Shown here: positions 27,745 to 39,399 of the stretch, one piece after another | Layout: every line of letters starts with the position of its first letter | Numbering within the stretch: the first letter of the stretch is position 1 | Notes under the pieces: generated by a model | Seen by the model: only the letters and a program-made list of their open reading frames with translations | Databases searched by the model: none | Told to the model about the DNA's origin: nothing | Made by a program: the position numbers and the translations under genes | DNA from: Piper betle | Lineage: Eukaryota > Streptophyta > Magnoliopsida > Piperales > Piperaceae | Reading direction: 5' to 3' | DNA: 64,000 nt | Assembly (NCBI GenBank): GCA_033002965.1 | Contig: JAURVB010013638.1 | Span: 1-64,000 of the forward strand

Positions 27745-29181
27745 TGACACCAAACTTGTTTGGACCTTAGTGGATCTTCCACTAAGAAGAAAGACAATTG
27801 GGAATAAGTAGGTTTTCAAAATCAAACGCAAAGCCGATGGTATAGTTGAGAGGTGTAAAGCCAGATTAGCAGCAAAAAGATACCCTCAACAAGAGGGAAT
27901 AGACTATGAAGAGACATTTTCTCCTGTAGTTAGATTCACTTCATTTATCTAACTTTAACCCATTTAGACTTAGAATTACATCAAATTGATGTAAAAGCAA
28001 CATTTCTTTATGAAGAATTAGAAGAGGAAATTTGTATGCAACAACCAATGAACTTTGTTGTTGAAAGCCAAGTGTAGAAAGTTTGCAAACTGCAGAAATC
28101 AATTTATGGCCTAAAACAATTCTAAGACAATGGTACTTGAAATTTCATTAAGTCATTATTTCATATGATTAATGAGGACCATTGTGTTTACGTCAAGAAA
28201 AGTAAAAAATTATTTGTAACTCTCTCTCTCTATGTAGATGATATTTTATTGACATCAAATAACAAGGACTTCAATCTTATAATTGAAGAATGGTTATCCT
28301 GTTATTTTGATATGAAGGATATGAGTGAAATTGAATTTATACTCGATGTTAAAATTCAGCGAGATCACTCAAAGAAATTAATTGCTCTTTCTCAAAAACA
28401 TTACATATACAAAGTCCTTTATCGGTTCAATATGAATAATTGTAAGCCTATAAGTATGCCAATTGCTAGAGGTGAATCATTAAACATTACAATGTGCCCT
28501 AAAATAGAAAAAAACGACAAATGTCAAGAATTCTATATTCAAATACAGTAGGTAGCTTAATGTATGCGATAATTTGCACAAGGTCTTATATTGCGTTTGT
28601 CGTTGAATTAGTAAGTAGATTTCAATTAAATTCTGGAATGGCGCAAGGGAAAGCTATCAAGAGGATTCTAAGGTACTTGAAAGGCATTGCAAACAATTCC
28701 CTTTGTTATCATGGTAATAATTTAAAACCAGTCGGCTATACGGATACTAATTGGGCGACCTTGATGGAAGAAAGTCAACATCGGGATGTATATTTCTGCT
28801 AAATGGAGGAGCTATTTCATGGGCTAGGAAAAAGCAGACATGTGTTGCATTATTCGCTATGGAAGCGAAATTTGTTGCATCTACAAATGCAAAAGACTTG
28901 GTTGGTTGAGAAGATTTTGCAACATTTGGGAATCCTAAATTGTCAGTAGAGCAAATGAGCCCGTGACAATTAATTGCGATAATCGGGCCACAATTTTTTG
29001 CACAAAAGATCTTAAATATCACAGTGAAACCAAACACATCGGCGTCAAGTACAATTATGTGAAAGATATTATATCACGAGATAAGTTTATTTTAATATAT
29101 ATTAATACAAGTCAAGTCAAATGGTGGCTAACTCACTTACAAAACCAATTGGCCAAGATGTGTACAAATCTCATGTTATAA
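27745..29181 (+). pseudogene. Copia 3 pol remnant (RT and RNase H)
   Basis: Decayed copia polymerase on the plus strand. Recognisable pieces: CKARLAAK...[17 protein letters not shown] (27850-27945), IDVKATFL, the active-site motif LSLYVDDILLTSNN (28220-28265), an open 128-codon stretch 28165-28551, LMYAIICTRSYIAFVV (28557-28605) and RNase H pieces (GYTDTNWA near 28736, LTKPIGQDVYKSHV near 29145). Several stops and frame changes separate them. Gag, protease and integrase are absent. It lies in sense orientation in CRL intron 4. Confidence 0.85.
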
Positions 29182-29735
29182 CAATAGGATTATATTTGAT
29201 GTAAATATATTGTTTTCTCTTGACCATGTACATATAAGTTCAATAAATTTTCTATTCAATTTATTGATTATTTTGTACAAAAATGATTCATACTAACATG
29301 TAGAGTATGTCAACGGGAGAACAACTTGGAAAGTATGTTTCTACAAAGAAGGAAAATTTAAGTGTGGAAGGAAGGCTATAGAACTATATCCAAGGTATAC
29401 CCATTTATGTATTATATGTAGAACTGAACGTGGATAGATGTTGTGGAGTATGAACACTTGAGGTATAAAAAGACTAATAGGCTAGGGTATATTGAGCACA
29501 CAAGCTACTATATAATCTTTAATAGGTTCATAGTATGGCTTTTCAAATGTGCCATTGTCAGTTGCTTGGGTTATTCTACGTATGAACATGTCAGAGTTAT
29601 TATGTGCGAGTGGGAGGAAATGGTAATATATACGCCCATGATAAGTATAGTCTACCCATCACGTGCGGGTGGGATGAGATGGTAATTTATATGCCCATGA
29701 TAAGTATAGTCTACCCATCCTAGGCGAGTGGGAGA
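29182..29735 (+). other. Copia 3 3' untranslated region with repeated polypurine-tract motif
   Basis: This is the non-coding tail between RNase H and the LTR. Near its end a unit of about 60 bp with 'gcgagtggga' and 'cccatgataagtatagtc' occurs twice, then a third 'gcgagtgggaga' directly abuts the LTR as the functional polypurine tract. Confidence 0.6.
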
Positions 29736-30137
29736 TGTTGGATTTATTAAATTACCATTATACCCTTAATGGACAAATTTTATTTAACTATAAATTAAAG
29801 ATGGTGGGTGGTTACTATAAGTGGTATTCAACCCCCATCTCCTCCAACTTTGTATCTCTGACGTCCTGTCAGAGATTTTGTCCATGTCTATATCTTGTCA
29901 GAGATTATGTCTATGTCTATATTTGTGAAAGTATCGGACAGTGACAATCTATCAATAGTCTAAGCGGCGGATCTTTAAGAGTTTTCCGTTGGACAAGTTC
30001 ATCTACTCTGATCTATAAAGGTAAGTCCTTTTATCTTACTTTCAAATTCATTCCCGGGCGTATGTAATTATGATTATTGTGATGTTAATTAGATTTATAA
30101 GTAATTCTATCCTATTATGGATTTTACTATTCCTACA
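29736..30137 (+). repeat. Copia 3 3' LTR
   Basis: It starts TGTTGGATTTATT right after the purine tract GAGTGGGAGA and ends ACTATTCCTACA. It is 402 bp and in the orientation expected for the 3' LTR of the pol remnant. Confidence 0.75.
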
Positions 30138-31057
30138 AATAATTTTTCCAATACTTTTACATATTTCTAACTGTTGTAGTTTCTTTAGATTCACTATAGG
30201 TGTACATTTCATGAAAGTGGATATTGGAAAAAGAAGTAACTTTGAGGTAAAAGTAATTGAAGTAATAGAACTCCCATTGTCATGATCGTGGGGATATTTG
30301 TTGAAATATATGATGATGTATTATGAATTCGTAGAATGTCGTGGCAAAGTGAAGAGACTGCCCTCTACTTTTTCATTGGATGAATACTGATAGTAGTTCC
30401 TTTTGGGTCACTATGTTGAATTTACCAAGGCAAACTCAGGCAATATTTTTGCAAAGAAATTTTTAAAGTTTATGTATGGATTTTGGGGTTTGCCCGGGTT
30501 CTGATTTGACCTTTATTGTATTTGTACTCTTTGATCGTTATTTTGTTTGTTGTCATATAATTTGAGTTTATGAAGAATTATTTTTAGAGGAAAAATGCAT
30601 TGCTATAGTGAACCAGAAGTATTTCATTTTTTCCCCCAAAATTGCCAGGTGATTATGAGAACAGAGAAGACAAAACTAGATTTATAGTTGATGTGAGAGA
30701 TGTTGCTGAAGCAATACTACTGGCATACGAGAAGCCAGAAGCCTCAGGAAGATATGTATGCAGCTCCCATGATATTAGGCTTCGCGACTTGGTTGAGAAG
30801 CTGAAAAATTTGCACCCCGGTTATAACTATCCAAAGAAGTATACTCTCATATTTGCTTTCATTTTATAGATTTTGATATTTGCTGTGAGTTCAATTTTTA
30901 TTTTGTCTCTCTTTGTTGTAGCTTCATTGAAGCCCAAGATGATCTGAAAATAAGTTCAGAAAAGCTCAGAGAACTAGGATGGAAACCAAGGCCACTAGAG
31001 GAGACACTATCTGATTCAGTGCATTGTTTTGAAGAGTTTGGCATGCTGAAGAAATAG

Positions 31058-31294
31058 AGGCTTTCAACTCTATGTACTTCTTTGCAATTTGGTGGCCATG
31101 ATTTGATAATAACAACTGTAAGTAGGAAATATTCTGAAGTAAATATTCTAAACAATTCTGAGCCTCTGGTTGGTTTGACATCCATAAGATCCTACTTGTT
31201 CTATGAGATGAGATAATCCTAAACCTCTTTCCCTCCTTACTAATTTGTGTGCTTTTTGTTTTCAAAGAATTTGGTTTGTGCACTTTCCCCACTG
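31058..31294. other. 3' flank of the CRL gene
   Basis: It likely contains the 3' UTR of the CRL gene. No clear AATAAA is seen. It ends at the GTATA target of Copia 2 (31295-31299); the unbroken sequence continues at 36540. Confidence 0.4.
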
Positions 31295-31299
31295 GTATA

Positions 31300-31853
31300 T
31301 GTTGAGAAAAATCCTCAAAATTGGAGATCAATCACAGCGAACAAAAATAATGGAAAAATAAGAACTAAGAAATAAGATAAAACAAAAGTACAAAAGGGCA
31401 GAGATTTAACGTGGAAAACCCTCCTTCAATCGAAAGTCAAAAATCACAGGCAATAACAAACAATTCACTACTTCAATCAAAGATTACAGTCATCAAATAT
31501 ATAAAGAGATGTATAAGAAGATTACTCACACACCCTATACTATTGAGATTATATGATTTCACTCTCTCTTAATACTTTGTATAAGATAAACTCGTGAATA
31601 TTTTTCCCTCTTCTTTTATCACTATATCTCTCTCTATCTCTCTTTTCTTGTATTTTCTTCTGCTTGTTTTGCCTTCTACTTGTCTTGCCCCCTTAGAATG
31701 AGGCAAATGAAGCTCAATTGATAGAGAAGCTTTGAGACCCTTCAATCTCCATAGAACAACTAATAGCCACCTCTGTTAATATTCTGAGATTTCTTTAGTA
31801 TTCCGAGTATGACAATGGGCTACATATCATTAATACAATTACACATATTAACA
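31300..31853 (-). repeat. Copia 2 3' LTR
   Basis: 554 bp, TGTTGAG...TTAACA; the inner edge carries the minus-strand polypurine tract CCAAGTGGGAGAT. Confidence 0.9.
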
Positions 31854-31933
31854 ATCTCCCACTTGGAGTTCGATTAGAACACACCAGTCCAAACTCTTCC
31901 TCCAGTTGTTCGTTGCATGAGTCCACTTGCTTG

Positions 31934-34791
31934 TTAGTGCAAGTTCACCCAAGTTGAGCAAAAACTCAACTTTTTTCCATCCACCGATTTAGTCAACATA
32001 TTCGCCGGATTATTTTTTCCATCTATCTTCTCCAACTTCAGTTTATGTTCTTCTAACAAAGATCTGATAAAATGATACCTTAACCGAATATATTTGGTCC
32101 TAGAATGAAATGCCGAGTTCTTAGCTAAATGGATTGCACTTTGACTATCACTGTATAACCTGCAATCAACCCCATTAAAACCTAACTCATTCATTAAAGT
32201 TTTCATCCAAATATATTCCTTGCTAGCTTCTGTAGCAGCCACATATTCAGCCTTAGTTGAAGACAGAGCAACTATCTTTTGCAATTTGAAATCCCAACTT
32301 ACCGCGGTTCTACCAACTGTAAAGATGTATCCGGATGTACTCCTGCCATTGTCTCTATTTTCAGCATGGTCCGAGTCCACATAACCTTGCACATCAATAT
32401 TATCACCCCCAAAACACAAACAGTAATTAGAAGTTCCTTTCAAGTACCTAAAAATCCATTTCACTGCCTCCCAGTGTTCTTTTCCTGGGTTCATAATGAA
32501 TCTGCTCACTACTCCCACTGCATGTGCAATATATGGTCTTGTACTCACCATAGCATACATAAGACTTCTAATAGCTGAAGCATAAGGCACTTTTTTCATG
32601 TGAGCTTTATCCTTCTCACTCTTAGCACCTTGTTCTTTGGACAATTGGAAACTACCCAAAGTAGTAGTCACTGGCTTAGATTCATTCATGTTGAATCTCT
32701 AAAGAACTTTCTTCACATACCCTTCTTGAGATAACCACAACTTCTTGTTCTTCTTGTCTCGGGTAATTTTCATCCCAAGAAGTTGTTTTGCTTCACCCAA
32801 ATCCTTCATGGAAAAACTCTTGGCTAACCTCATCTTGAGACTAACAATTTTCTCCATACAAGTCCCTGCAACAAGCATGTCATCTACATACAAAGTTAAA
32901 ATAATGTAATCGTCATCATTAAACTTTTGTAGATATACATAGTGGTCCGAATTGCTCCTAGCAAATCCATTATCCAACATAAACTTGTCAAATTTCAAAT
33001 ACCACTGTCTTGGTGCTTGTTTGAGTCCATATAGACTCCTCTTCAATTTGCACACCATATTTTCTTTACCTTTGACTTCAAATCCTTTTGGTTGTTCCAT
33101 ATAGATCTCCTCCTCCAAATCACCATGCAGGAAAGCTGTATTTACATCAAGCTGCTCTAAATATAACCCCTTTACAGCCACAATACTCAAAATAATTCTA
33201 GTAGAAGTCATTTTTACAACAGGTGCAAATATATCATGAAAATCAATTCCTTCTCTTTGACCAAAACCTTTCACCACAAGTCTTGCCTTATACCTTTGTA
33301 CACCACCGGCTTCAGACTTGATCCGATAGATCCACTTGTTTTGTAGAACCCTCCTTTTTGGTGGCAACCTCACCAACTCCCATGTATAATTCTTCTCCAA
33401 CGATGACATCTCATCCTTCATGGCCAACTCCCACTTAAAATGAGCTTTGTCACTCATGGCTTCATCATAGGACTCTGATTCTCTTGCATCAGTATACAAA
33501 ACAAGTTGTACAATTAAATTTAATTTCTGAGTAGGCTTTCTAACCCTTGTGCTCCTCCTTGGTTTAGGAGAAACAACTATCTCTTGTGGTGGCTCTGAGT
33601 CATCAATTTCAACTTGTGCATCAGAATATTCAGAATTTGATTCATCATCATTTGGTTGATTAGCCTGTGACTCACCTTCTTGTTCGGTCTCTTCAGAAGA
33701 TAATTGTTCCTCATCACTTGGAACAAATCCTTGATTTTCAGCACTTGGCATCTCTTTATCTGTCTCATCAAGCTCCATATACTCTTTTTCTTTTGACTCC
33801 TCATTCTTTCCTTCTTTCATGTCTTTGTACATGCACTCTTTATTGAATGCAACATCCCGACTTCGAAACACCTTGTTGTTCTCGAAATCCCACATCCGGT
33901 AACCATACTCATCACCTCCATATCTAAGAAATACACATTTGCAGGACTTTGTATCAAGCTTCTTTCTTGATTCCCTGTCAACATGTATATATGCAATACA
34001 ACCAAAGACTTTAAGAAAAGAGTAGCCAACTTTCTTACCAGACCATACCTCTTCCGGTATTTTTCCATCTAAGGCGCTTGATGGACTTCGGTTTATTAGA
34101 TAGACAGCTGTATCCACTGTGGCACCCCAAAGATGCAAAGGGAGTCCAGCATGAACCCTCATGCTTCTTGCTCGCTCTAGGATGGTCCTGTTCATTCTCT
34201 CCACCACCCCATTCTGTTGTAGTGTCCTTGGCACTGTCTTGATCCTTCTAATTCCCCATTGTTCACAATAGGAGTCAAACACTTTATTGCAATATTCTCC
34301 ACCATTATCCGACAGAAGACATTTCAGTGTTAAATCTGTTTCATTCTCAACTCGGGCTTTCCACATCTTGAAAATATTAAAGACATCTGATTTTTCTTAA
34401 TAGTGTAGATCCACGTCTTCCTACTAAAATCATCAATGAAAGTAACAAAATAGAGATTACCTCCAAAAGATATATCATGGGTTGGTCCCCAAACATCTGT
34501 ATGAACCAACTCCAACCTTTTGGATTTCATCTCTCGCCCACCCTTTGTAAAGCTGACAAGTTTCTGTTTACCTAAAACACAGTCTTCACAAAAACCAAAG
34601 TTAGAATCAATTATACCTGTCAAAACCTTCTTGGAATGTAAGATCTTCATCCCACTCTCGCTCAAGTGACCAAGCCTTTTATGCCATAACGTTGTTATGT
34701 CATTCTTCTCAGCTGCCAAAGAAACAAACTGATCTACCTTGGTAGACAATGGGTAAAGTGTACCCACCGCCTTCCCCTTGATCACCACCAA
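31934..34791 (-). pseudogene. Copia 2 pol (integrase, RT, RNase H), broken
   Basis: Three main frames. 34330-34791 holds the integrase zinc region (WHKRLGHLSESGM...CEDC) and HTDVWGP...FIDDFSRKTW. 32699-34366 holds the integrase tail (SDNGGEYCN), a long acidic linker, and RT (NKWIYRIK, ARLVVKGFGQREGIDF, TLYVDDMLVAG). 31934-32689 holds the end of RT and RNase H (GYVDSDHAENRD, ALSSTKAEYVAATEA). Homology switches frame near 34350. A TAG replaces an expected Glu codon near 32696, between VKKVL and the RFNMNESKP continuation. The catalytic YVDD is intact, but no continuous polyprotein remains. Confidence 0.88.
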
Positions 34792-34949
34792 TGCTCCTTT
34801 GCTGATCTTCCACTAATAATTTCGAATGTGATCCTATAGCCCTCTTGGTCCAGCTTGTTAACTGATATAAGATTTTTCTTTAATTCAGGTATATATCTGA
34901 CCTCCTTGAGAATAAGTTTACCTTTATCATGCATCTTCAAATGAATTAC

Positions 34950-35927
34950 TCATTTACCTTCAATTCTGCACTTCTGACCATTGCCAATTGTTACATATCC
35001 ACAATCACTCTTGACAAAATCACAAAACCATTCTTTGTGAGAAGTACAATGAAATGAAGCACCTAAATCAATATACCATGTATCTATGTTGTAATCAACA
35101 TGAGCAAATAAGCAAAATTTCTCTTCATGACCATCAACAACATTAGCTACATTCTTGACTCGCTCGGGACAATCCTTCTTTAAATGTCCTTCCTTGTCAC
35201 AAAACCAACAAGTAGGCTTACCCTTAAATTTTCCTTTGGATTTAGAGTGCCCTTGGTTCTTAGGACCTCTACTTTGACTTCTTCCTCTTTCTTTGCCCTT
35301 ACTTTTGTCCACCGGCGAAGCTGTGCCCGAGATGGACGGTGTGCTATTTACCATGCTTCTCTTCATCATCTCCTGATTCAAGATTGCACCTAGCACTTCA
35401 TCAAACTTTAGTTTTTCTTTTGATGCATTACTTATAGATGTAATTACCGTATCCCAACTCTCTGGGAAAGAACACATGAACATTAAAGATTTAATATCTT
35501 CACTAAAAGTCAAGTCCACGAATTCAAGTTGTGCCCAAATTTTATTGAAATCATTCAAATGATTAGCAATAGATTTACCTTCAGGCATCCTTAAAGAGAC
35601 AAGCTTCCTCAATAAAAATAACCTGTTAGAGGCTGATGACTTCTCATAAACACCAGCTAATGCCTCCATCAACCCTTTAACGGTCGTCTGTTTGGAGACA
35701 TTAAACGCCACCAACTGTGTTAAACACAATTGGACGATGGCTAAGGCTCGCCTATCCAATAAGGCCCACTCCTCGGCTGACATCGCTTCTGGCTTGGTTT
35801 CTACAAGCAGTTGATGTAGTTGCTTCTCGTATAAATGATCCTCAATCTGCATCCTCCACCATTGATAATTTGTTCCATCAAATTTCTCAATTTTCCCAGT
35901 CTTGAAACTGTCTGCCATGACTCCCAC
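34950..35927 (-). pseudogene. Copia 2 gag and protease start
   Basis: A 325-codon frame carries copia gag (TNYQWWRMQIEDHL; the LMFMCSFPESWD core), a basic Ser/Lys linker, a CCHC zinc knuckle (CWFCDKEGHLKKDC) and the protease start WYIDLGASFH. The family's catalytic Asp-Ser-Gly reads Asp-Leu-Gly here, so the protease should be inactive. The frame then stops at about 34950 and pol resumes in another frame below 34791. Confidence 0.85.
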
Positions 35928-35969
35928 TCAAATCAAGATCCGATTGAATGAGACCCAAACTTCCCACAG

Positions 35970-35978
35970 ACGGCGCCA
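35970..35978 (-). other. Copia 2 primer-binding site
   Basis: The minus strand reads TGGCGCCGT two bases from the 5' LTR. The first nine bases match the complement of the 3' end of plant tRNA-Asp; the following bases do not extend the match well, so the primer assignment is tentative. Confidence 0.5.
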
Positions 35979-35980
35979 AT

Positions 35981-36534
35981 TGTTGAGAAAAATCCTCAAA
36001 ATTGGAGATCAACCACAGCGAACAAAAATAATGGGAAAATAAGACCTAAGAAATAAGATAAAACAAAAGCACAAAAGGGCAGAGATTTAACGTGGAAAAC
36101 CCTCCTTCAATCGAGAGTCAAAAACCACAGGCAACAACGAACAATTCACTACTTCAACCAAAGATTATAGTCATCATATATATAAAGAGATGTACAAGAA
36201 GATTACTCACACACCCTATACTATTGAGATTACAGGATTTCACTCTCTCTCAATACTCCGTATAAGATAAACTCGTGAATATTTTTCCCTCTTCTTTTAT
36301 CACTATATCTCTCTCTATCTCTTTTTTCTTGTATTTTCTTCTGCTTGTTTTGCCTTCTACTTGTCTTGCCCCCTTAGAATGAGGCAAATGAAGCTCAATT
36401 TATAGAGAAGCTTTGAGACCCTTCAATCTCCATGGAACAACTAACAGCCACCTCTGTTAATATTTTGAGATTTCTTTAGTATTCTGAGTGTGACAATGGG
36501 CTACATATGATTAATACAATTACACATATTAACA
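35981..36534 (-). repeat. Copia 2 5' LTR
   Basis: 554 bp, same ends as the copy at 31300-31853, followed by TSD GTATA. Confidence 0.9.
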
Positions 36535-36569
36535 GTATATACGTGTATCATGTATTTGTATTTGTCTAA

Positions 36570-36889
36570 GCATCAGGAAGATACATTTCTTTCCCGTATG
36601 GTATGCAACTGAGCAACTTGGTTGAGAACTTGGATAGACATCATCATGGCCACAAACTAAAAGAAGTATATTCTCTGGCATTTTTTTCTAGATTAATTGA
36701 TTATCATTTTTGTTGTGGTTTAAAATTTCTAGTTTGTTCTTGTTTTGAATCTAGCTTTGTAGATTTTAAAGATCGTTGGACAATGATAAGTTTAAAAAAG
36801 CTTAAGAAAGTTGGTTGGAAACCCATTGGAGGGGAGACTATTTCTGATAGAGTGATGTGTTTGAAGATAATGGCTTGCCGAAAAAAATG
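36570..36889 (+). pseudogene. CRL gene fragment (end of exon 5 and exon 6)
   Basis: It begins in the GRYIS...SNLVE part of CRL exon 5 ('ggaagatacatttct'), passes a donor-like site at about 36666, and after a short intron ends in the exon 6 region ([10 protein letters not shown]...ETISD), stopping at 36887-36889. It resembles the pseudogene at 13399 more than the gene at 26166, including 'atggttttgcttcttct' after the stop. Exons 1-4 and the active site are absent. It is directly downstream of the Copia 2 target site. Confidence 0.8.
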
Positions 36890-37649
36890 AATGGTTTTGC
36901 TTCTTCTAACTTCTTGTAATTGCTTTAGTTGTGTGCAATGCTATCCATCAAAATACAAAGGCTATTTTATAAGATATGCTTTAGGAATTGTTTTTTCGTG
37001 ATTTCTAATGAGATCATCCGATCAGGAGAATGTGAAGAATTTAGCAAAATGATTTAAACGGAATTCTATGGGAAATGAATTATAAGAGAGGATTAACCAA
37101 CAGGTTAAAAAAAGGTTTTTTATTGATCGCTTCTTATTTCTATTGTGCTGTGACAATAAAATCTCTCCGCTTTTTCTAAGAAAATTTCAATCTAAGTTGG
37201 AGTTTCTATTAGAGTAGGCTTATTTATTTATGACACTGGTTTTTTTCTCGACTCTCATTACAAGAAAGCACAAATTTAGTGACTAAAAAATTTGGACAAA
37301 ATCTACCACTACAAAACTTTTGTGACTATATTTTTGTGATAAATTTGGATTTCTAACAATGAATTTTTGAATATCAATGTGATTTTGTGTTTATACATTT
37401 CTTTATTTTTGTGCTATAACAATGTATTTTCCCCTTGCAAGCCTTATTTTTGTTTTCTCCTTACAACTTGATATCATAGTACATTTACCCTATAATATAT
37501 CCCCACTAATTTTCCCTAGTAAGCACGTTACCATGTTATATTTGGTAAAATGTCGTGCAAATACAATGAGTTCCTAAATCTTTGGTTTACATAAAAGTAG
37601 TGTAAATAACATGAAAATTTTAAGCCAGTCAACCTGTAGTATATATTTT
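36890..37649. other. Intergenic, AT-rich
   Basis: No gene or clear repeat is seen. It contains the 3' flank of the CRL fragment and leads into the X repeat. Confidence 0.4.
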
Positions 37650-38855
37650 TGTTCGTCCGAACCATGCCTCACCCCTTGGCTCGTGTCTAAATCCGTGTAA
37701 GTCATTCTTTCCCAAAAGATGTCGTCAACACTCTTCTAATTTTACGGGAAGAAAAGTTGAAGATAAAGAAGTGGAATGTATAAATTGAAGCCCTGAGTTG
37801 TGGAATTGTGAAACTCCCTTAGACTTCTATAAATAACAAAGAAAAAAAGAAGAGAAAGGGGGGCTCTTGGAAAGAAGAGAAGAGAGAAGAAAGAAAAAGG
37901 GAAGTTGCTACCAGGAGAAGAAAGGAGGGCTCCCCCTCGCCGGAGAAGCACTACGGGCGACCCTCCTCGATACCAAATGAAGACCTATCACCTCTGGATC
38001 AAGGCAGACTCGAAGAGAACTACCACCGTCCAAAAGACCAACCAAGTTGCTGCCAGAGCAAGTGGGCAGAAATCAGGCATATACCAACAACTTTGGAGCG
38101 CTATTCCGGCCAGACCAAGTCATCGTCGGCCAAGCCTCAACCCCCACCAAGTTCCCCTCACTGCCAGGAATAAACCCTAGCCGAGAGCATCTCCCGAAGA
38201 GCTCCGTCTTTGTCCGAAACTCGAAAAAGTTGAGGGTCGTACGTTAAAAGAAAAAAAAGAGAAGAAAAGGAGAAGAAAGAAGCAGGAAAGGAAGAAGGAA
38301 GGGGAGGAGCCCCCCGTCGGAGATCCATCTCCGACGACACCAGTGCAAAGCTTGGAGTGCCCTTGACACATCCCAACTGACAACCACTATCGTCGATAGC
38401 CACCCTCGTTGGAAAAAGCCAAGAAAAGTCCTTTGCCCGATTGAGAAATAGCATCAATCAGCCACCTTGTCAACTTGCGTCCGACCAGCCCAGGCTGCCT
38501 CTGGCCACACCACAACCTTCATTAAGTTCCCCTCACAGGTGGGAACAAAACCCATCCAAGAGCTACTGCCAGAGAAGCCTGCAATCACCGAAAAATCTTC
38601 GAGAAGCTACTCGCCGGAGCAGCGTAGCAGCAAAAAACTTCAACAAGCAGTCAACTTTGGGGCCTCCATATGGCTAGCTAGGCCGCCGTTTGGCAGACTG
38701 ACACTTCCACCAGACTTCCCTTAACACTGCAGACACAACCCAAGTTGATTTCCGCAAGAGAGGAAACCACCGTCGCCGAAAAACAACCCAGAAAATGCAG
38801 TGCAACAACAGCATTCGGCCATTTTTCTAGCCTCCATGACCAAAGCTACCGCTAG
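37650..38855 (+). mobile_element. X-family repeat, truncated copy (X1), left arm of an inverted repeat
   Basis: The segment from about 37717 ('gatgtcgtcaacactcttc') to 38855 is repeated in inverted orientation at about 40347-41520, with only scattered differences. It contains a purine-rich stretch and modules that recur loosely inside the element ('gttcccctcac...aaccc' near 38150, 38525 and 38705). Short open frames in both arms lack known domains. The copy stops at a (TA)n(CA)n tract. The same family, more diverged, is at 50560-54090. The class of the element is unknown. Confidence 0.6.
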
Positions 38856-38859
38856 AGAA

Positions 38860-38896
<37 letters not shown>

Positions 38897-38900
38897 TACA
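38860..38900. repeat. (TA)n(CA)n microsatellite
   Basis: A compound dinucleotide tract that marks the right limit of X1. Confidence 0.9.
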
Positions 38901-39399
38901 ATAGGTTATTTAAGAAATAAGCCTTGTAACATTATTAGCCATGAGTCAAGGCTTGAAGGAGTGGGTCAGGTTAGCACCAGCTTTGACTATTTGACGGGCT
39001 TTGAGTGAGCTAGGCGAACCCAGCCATTCATCGTTCAAAATACAAGATGATCATTTTGGTTTTGTTTGATTGACATGAAATAATGTGAATAACATAAAAT
39101 TTTAAAATACTCAACCTTATAAAAGTAGTTATAATTAATATATTATATATATATAAATATTTTACATTTATTATTTTATGTAGAAATAAAGTATAGTTGC
39201 ATTTAAGTAGGTGTGTAAAATGATTATTATTACTTCAAAGTGGATCAGCAATGTGCTCTCTGGTGTGCAAACAACTTTCCATGGTGGAATTTTTTTTGCA
39301 AATGGGAGAAATGATTAATTGTAATCTTGATTATTTTGAACATAATACACATTAAAAGTGTACTTATTTTTTAGGAAATACATAAAATTATTCGAGCGT
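38901..39399. other. Spacer between the X copies
   Basis: AT-rich, with no gene. Part of 39230-39390 shows loose similarity to sequence in RRM gene intron 5 (about 46600-46830), for example 'cctcaaagtgg' versus 'cttcaaagtgg' and the 'gattattttg' blocks, which suggests a shared small repeat. Confidence 0.35.

Larger units (their letters stand above)
27260..30648 (+). other. Expanded intron 4 of the CRL gene
   Basis: It is bounded by a GT donor at 27260 and the AG of 'attgccag' at 30647-30648. It is 3389 bp, against about 660 bp in the paralogous pseudogene. Most of the excess is the decayed copia sequence at 27378-30137. The last 500 bp resemble ordinary intron sequence. Confidence 0.7.
26166..31057 (+). 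pseudogene. Cinnamoyl-CoA reductase-like (CRL) gene, six exons, one 2-nt frame lesion
   Basis: The encoded family is NADP-dependent extended short-chain reductases close to Arabidopsis CRL1/CRL2 (cytosolic, related to lignin-pathway CCR; substrate uncertain). Exons: 26166-26286, 26381-26550, 26648-26833, 27099-27259, 30649-30838, 30922-31057, all with GT...AG introns. Visible motifs are the Rossmann [10 protein letters not shown] (residues 11-20), VRD (37-39), YVSS (125-128) and NWYCLSK with the catalytic Tyr162 and Lys166, then [19 protein letters not shown] and a C-terminal LEETL. The exon sum is 964 nt, not a multiple of three. The family frame is lost in the GA run at about 27151-27162, which is two bases short; 966 nt would give 321 aa, the usual length. 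As read, translation stops at codon 214, the first TGA of exon 5. Everything else is intact. It may be a recent null allele, a repeat-length polymorphism or a sequencing error. Intron 4 is 3.4 kb because of copia debris. Confidence 0.85.
31300..36534 (-). mobile_element. Copia 2: full-length Ty1/copia retrotransposon
   Basis: The two LTRs are each 554 bp (31300-31853 and 35981-36534), begin TGTTGAG, end TTAACA and are flanked by TSD GTATA (31295-31299 and 36535-36539). On the minus strand the order is LTR, primer-binding site, gag, protease, integrase, RT, RNase H, polypurine tract (31854-31868), LTR. It is 5235 bp. The LTRs differ by scattered transitions, roughly one in twenty over the first 230 bases, so this is not a brand-new insertion. 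It has several stops and frameshifts. It landed between the CRL gene and a CRL remnant downstream. Confidence 0.93.

Noticed and set aside
37905..38724. Several 60-100 codon frames in both arms of the inverted repeat
   Set aside because: They are preserved only because the arms are recent copies; different frames on both strands are equally open and no family matches.
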